64,000 bases of DNA from Combretum micranthum (Eukaryota; Streptophyta; Magnoliopsida; Myrtales; Combretaceae), in assembly GCA_024138025.1 (NCBI GenBank), contig JAMXBD010002222.1:62001-126000 (forward strand), read 5' to 3'. The translations under genes and the position numbers were made by a program. The notes beneath the pieces were generated by a model. The model had not been told where the DNA came from, ran no database searches, and saw nothing but the letters and a program-made list of their open reading frames with translations. Below, one piece after another: positions 59,933-64,000 of this stretch; within the stretch, counting starts at the first letter, position 1; every line of letters begins with the position of its first letter.

Positions 59933-61359
59933 TGATAAATTGTTATTAATTTTATAGAAATCTTAAGAAATTGGTACTTAAGTGTACCTAATTTGATATT
60001 TCAGGTCTTGAAGTAATTAGAATGGAATTATATGGAATATAGAGGAATTTTATGCAAATTTGAAGAAAAAATTGACGAAGGCCAGCCATTTCATCAAGTA
60101 GGCTACCAGCTGTCAATGTAGACAGGGGCAGCTTTCAACAGAACAAACAAGGCCGCTAGCTTTCGTAGCGAATTTTCACCAGCCTTCATGTTTTGATTAT
60201 ACGTCGGCTACTGGAGATCCAACACCACAACCTTGAGCCAGAGTCACATGCGAATAGAAGCAAAACATTAGAGCAGGCTTTAACACTGCCAGCTTTCCAA
60301 CCGATGTAAATCTTACACTGCCTCTATGTCACCGGCATACAATTCATAACTACCAGCCTAAATTGTAACAAATGATATTCCTTTGTTTTCGCTTATAAAA
60401 CTCCTAGGATTGTTTTGTTGGAGAGAATCATGAGAATTCCCATCACATATTAGATCCAAATTAGAATACTTTAGATCCTAGATTAAATTTTTGAGAGAAA
60501 AGTTGTTTTGTTCCAAAAGTTGTTGATTGAGAAGATTGGAATCATATTGAAGATCAAAGACTAATTTGTGAAGTTTTACAACAAGACTTTCATACATTTG
60601 TGATTGAATTGGTGAATTCTAATATATTATTTTTATGTAATTTCAAACCTTGATTGCATTTTTACATATGAATTATCTTGTTGTAATTCCTTTGATTTGC
60701 TATTGCATGAATTATATCATGACGTTCTAAGTTTTTTTTGTGGGAATATGATGAAACCCTAGGATTTCTAATAGGATGATTGTAATCATGTTATAGAATT
60801 GTTAGATTTGTGGAATATTTATGTTGTAATTTCTACTATAAATCGTGTTTCTTGTTTGAACTAGGTTTATAGAATCTTGACAACTCGAAAGGAAATTAAA
60901 GTTCATAAGTAATTTTTAATTTGGGTTAAATAAAAATTGTAGAAGCAACGATATTTAATTTGATTTAGAAATTATCCTAAGAGATTCATGCAATGTTTTG
61001 GATCAGTTTCTCACTAAGAGATTAGGGGAAATTGATTTAGGGCATTAGTCAATCATAGAATTAGAAGATTCATTATTGTGAACTAGATTCCTCTATTAAT
61101 TTGTATAGCGAGAGCTAATAGGTTAATTGGTGGTTTTAAAGATTTTAAAACTTGAAAAATGATTAAGGTCTTTGATAATTTCCTATGAATATCCACATAG
61201 CTGATAATTATTATAACATGATAGCAATCAAATTAGTGAAATTAGGGTGGATTCTGTTTTTCCCACGTAATCAATATATCTTTCTCAAATATCTCTCTAC
61301 TCTCAGTGATAATTATAATCTAGGTTTACAAGTAGTTAATTAGTAAATTCTCTAAAGTT
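59933..61359 (+). mobile_element. Older LTR of a TGATAA family, truncated on the right
   Basis: Starts TGATAAATTG. It has, in the same order as the 61360 LTR, a TTTCAGG block, a motif cluster (here around CCAGCTTTC and GGCTACCAG at 60090-60350), a TTATAAAAC TATA-like site near 60392, a CCCTAGG block and a TAGGGTGGATTCTG block. It stops where the younger LTR begins at 61360. The start could lie some bases upstream. Confidence 0.5.
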
Positions 61360-62703
61360 TGATAAGTGTTTTAAGACCCTCATTATTTGTGCATTATTGA
61401 ACATATTTTATATGTTATTTGAGTAAGTCATTAAAGGAAAGAACTTTATTGGGTTAATTACTTGTTTCAGGGATGATTATGGAATAATGAAGCTTTTTAA
61501 GAGATTCATCATGAAGAAAACCAAGTTATTGAAGGATTAGAGCCTAGATGAAGTTACTGGTTATACACTAGTAATTATACACTACTAGTGTAGATTTGGA
61601 GGATAAACTTGAAGAAAAATCAGCTTTTTCAATGTACACGACCCAGGCTACACGGGTAGTGTAGGATGAGTAGTGTACACATGACAACAAAGGAAAATGC
61701 GCTGGAATTAAGTTGTACACGCCCCGAGCTACACGAGTCGTGTAGGGTACCTGTGTATATGCAATTTTGTATAAATACAGCCTTCTTTCATTGTTTGATA
61801 GAGAGGGGGAGAGAGTCAGATATCATTTTCTAACCCTAAGTTCGTTTTTTGGAGAGCTTTTCAAGGAGAATTGACAGCACAACCATCCGGAATCACAACA
61901 ATTGTTTCAAAGGGGGTTTTTGTTATTATGATTCATTTAAACTCTTCTAGATCTATTGTTCTTATAGTTTATCATATGGAAGAGTAGAATTTGTATGCCC
62001 TAGGTTTTATGAAACCAACTCATGTTCTGAATTGTTATCAATTGATGAAAAGTTTTGATCTTGAATTCATTCATGTGATTTAATTGTCTTGTAATAATTT
62101 TCTGGCCAGGATTATTGCTTGTTTGATTCTTATTAGTTAGAAAGAGATTTCAACTAATAGGATAGATCTTACATGAATGATAAATTTGCATGTTTCACCT
62201 AGACATAGGGAGGCTTCGAATTTCTGCTATAAAGATTAAATCTTTATTTAGGGTTTGTGAGTTTTATGCAATTTTACATTGGCGTGAGTGAAGGAAGAGA
62301 TTCCCATTTTCTCATGTAAAATTAGGAATCAATTGACTTGAAGAGAGTAATTGGTTTAATTTAGAAACCCCGCAGTTTAAGATTTGATTTTTCATCAGTT
62401 AATTTTATCATAATTATTAAGGGTTAGGGTGGATCAAAACTAGGGGCATTGTTGTGAATTGAATTAAATTAAGGAAAGCTTTCATATTCTATAATTAGGG
62501 TTTGTCAATTATTAGTATAATTAGTCATTAGGGTTAATACAATCTTTTGATAATTTAGACTAGATAGTAGTGAAACGGTATTACTAGTAATTACCCATAG
62601 ATCCTTAGGACGACATCCGAGTTAATTTATATACTACAAGATAGGTGCGCTGCCTTGTGTGGATTTGAATTAATTGGATTATAAATTTTATACTTGGTGA
62701 TCA
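61360..62703 (+). mobile_element. 5' LTR of a young Athila/Tat-like gypsy element
   Basis: Starts TGATAAGTGTTTTAAGACC, preceded by AAGTT. It includes a TACACGA-type palindromic cluster (61635-61765), a TATAAATA box near 61769 and a late block CCTTAGGACGACATCC followed by GATAGGTGCGCTGCC. I place the end at TGGTGATCA (62703), but it could extend some bases. About 97% identical by eye to 63419-64000 where both can be compared. Assignment to the Athila/Tat group rests on the TGATAAGTG start and the polypurine motif in the next segment. Confidence 0.7.
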
Positions 62704-63418
62704 TACACACAAAAAACTTCCCCACACTTAATCGTTTGCTTGTCCTCAAGTAAACAACAAAGAATAAAGAAAATCCATCATCAAATATACTCATGAATTC
62801 TTCATAAATTCGGAGTTCACTTAACATTCGTCAATTCTTTAGACCATAGCGACTCACTTTGTACCTATTGCTCAAAACCTACCGTATAAATGTAATTAGC
62901 ATACTAAAATCAAAATTTTAAGATTAATCCATAAGTCAAACTTTACCCTTACCATTTAAAAGTAGATTCCAAAGTTATAAAGTAATTACAAAGTTAAACA
63001 ATAGCAAAAGGCAAAAGAGACCCAGTTATACTTCACCACCTGTTAACAAGTATATAAACTTTTCACACCACTTCTCTAAGCACATAATATAAAATGAAAG
63101 TAATTGCATCTGTTTTTCCTTGGATTTTCTCCTTCATTTTAAATCTCTTTGAATTTCTCTCTCTTTTTTTTTTTTTTTATAGCCTTCAAAGGAATTTCCT
63201 TTGGACGGGGTGTAGCCCGTATCTTTTCAGCTCTTATTATTTGTTCAAAGCTCATATAATGAACTTTTTCATTTCCTCCCTTCTCGTTATAGTGAGTTCA
63301 TTGAGTTGGTATATCCCGGGCTCATCACCCAAGTAACCAGGTTTTAAAGGGACCCCATCGAACTCTCCCTCACTCTAACATTTAAGTTCAGAATACTCAT
63401 AACTCAATTGCTTAAGTT
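62704..63418 (-). mobile_element. Internal 3' segment of the gypsy element, inverted
   Basis: Read on the minus strand this segment ends with TTACTTGAGGACAAGCAAAC, then AAGTGTGGGGAAGTT. In Athila/Tat-type elements this is the signature just upstream of the 3' LTR. Here it abuts the end of the left LTR and points away from the right LTR. An A-run followed by GAGAGAGAAATT and the pairs AACTT (62715-62719) and AAGTT (63414-63418) mark the probable inversion edges. No coding; ORFs on the plus strand here are incidental. Confidence 0.6.
62717..62729 (-). other. Polypurine tract in inverted orientation
   Basis: Minus strand AAGTGTGGGGAAG, the expected plus-strand primer site of Athila/Tat-like elements. 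TTACTTGAGGACAAGC lies just upstream of it on that strand (62753-62738). Confidence 0.65.
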
Positions 63419-64000
63419 TGATAAGTGTTTTAAGACCCTCATTATTTGTGCATTATTGAACATATTTTATATGTTATTTGAGTAAGTCATTAAAGGAAAG
63501 AACTTTTATTGGGTTAATTACTTGTTTCAGGGATGATTATGGAATAATGAAGTGAAGCTTTTTAAGAGATTCATCATGAAAGAAACCAAGTTACTGAAGG
63601 ATTATGGAGCCTAGATGAAGTTACTGGTCATACACTAGTAATTATACACTACTAGTGTAGATTTGGAGGATAAACTTGAAGAAAAATCAGCTTTTTCAAT
63701 GTACACGACCCAGGCTACACGGGTAGTGTAGGATGAGTAGTGTACACATGACAACAAAGGAAAATGCGCTGGAATTAAGTTGTACACGCCCCGAGCTACA
63801 CGAGTCGTGTAGGGTACCCGTGTATATGCAATTTTGTATAAATACAGCCTTCTTTCATTGTTTGAGAGAGAGAGAGTCAGAGATCATTTTCTAACCCTAA
63901 GTTCGTCTTTTGGAGAGCTTTTCAAGGAGAATTGACGGCACAACCATCCGGAATCACAACAATTGTTTCAAGGGGGTTTTTGTTATTATGATTCATTTAA
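63419..64000 (+). mobile_element. Second LTR of the same element, cut by the window end
   Basis: Repeats 61360-61950 almost exactly, with small indels (an extra GTGAAG near 63552 and an extra T in AACTTTTATTGG). It is preceded by AAGTT, as is the first copy. It continues beyond the window. Confidence 0.8.

Noticed and set aside
63094..63336. Plus-strand ORF with hydrophobic residues
   Set aside because: It is the antisense of the retrotransposon 3' untranslated segment with its poly-A run.

Overview
The window is nuclear DNA from a flowering plant, most likely a eudicot. It is AT-rich and gene-poor, with one intron-containing gene of a plant alpha/beta-hydrolase family. The remainder is plant-type mobile DNA: Ty1/copia elements with initiator-Met tRNA primer sites, long-LTR families, small inverted-repeat transposons with target duplications, and many AT and TAA microsatellites. 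I cannot name the species. There are no operons, Shine-Dalgarno sites or CRISPR arrays.

Layout. 1-12 kb: intergenic DNA with a solo transposon arm (629-765), a hAT-like element nested inside another inverted-repeat element (4708-5643), one doubtful small secreted-type ORF (6289-6474), and a 944-bp hAT-like element with a perfect 8-bp target duplication (11089-12032). 12-22 kb: degenerate long-LTR-like DNA. 22.8-24.1 kb: three inverted-repeat elements close together, one inside another. 24.9-31.5 kb: a complete but dead copia element with both LTRs, followed 23 bp later by another hAT-like element (31480-32165).

34.2-39 kb holds the only convincing host gene. It is a five-exon ABHD17-type serine hydrolase (predicted protein depalmitoylase) with Ser-Asp-His triad and a C-terminal series of RKSID-like repeats. 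Exons 2-5 are clean, but exon 1 needs three single-base corrections to read through. This suggests assembly indels, or possibly a recent pseudogene.

41-46 kb: a short inverted-repeat element, a gag-only mini-retrotransposon on the minus strand (42009-43840, perfect TSD TTGTA), and a TRIM-like element (45124-45753). 46-64 kb is a stack of insertions. A 3.9-kb solo LTR (46032-49909) carries a 727-bp foldback element containing three tRNA-like pol III promoter units. A copia fragment has its gag split by a second 3.57-kb solo LTR (51805-55375, perfect TSD GAACT). A truncated hAT-like element, a third truncated LTR of the same family and an older LTR of another family follow. The window ends in a young LTR pair (61360-62703 and 63419 onward) whose short internal segment lies in the opposite orientation to its LTRs.

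The genes form no pathway. The main content is a readable insertion history around one conserved hydrolase gene. Every element boundary given with a TSD was read by eye. Family names beyond the visible motifs are inference.
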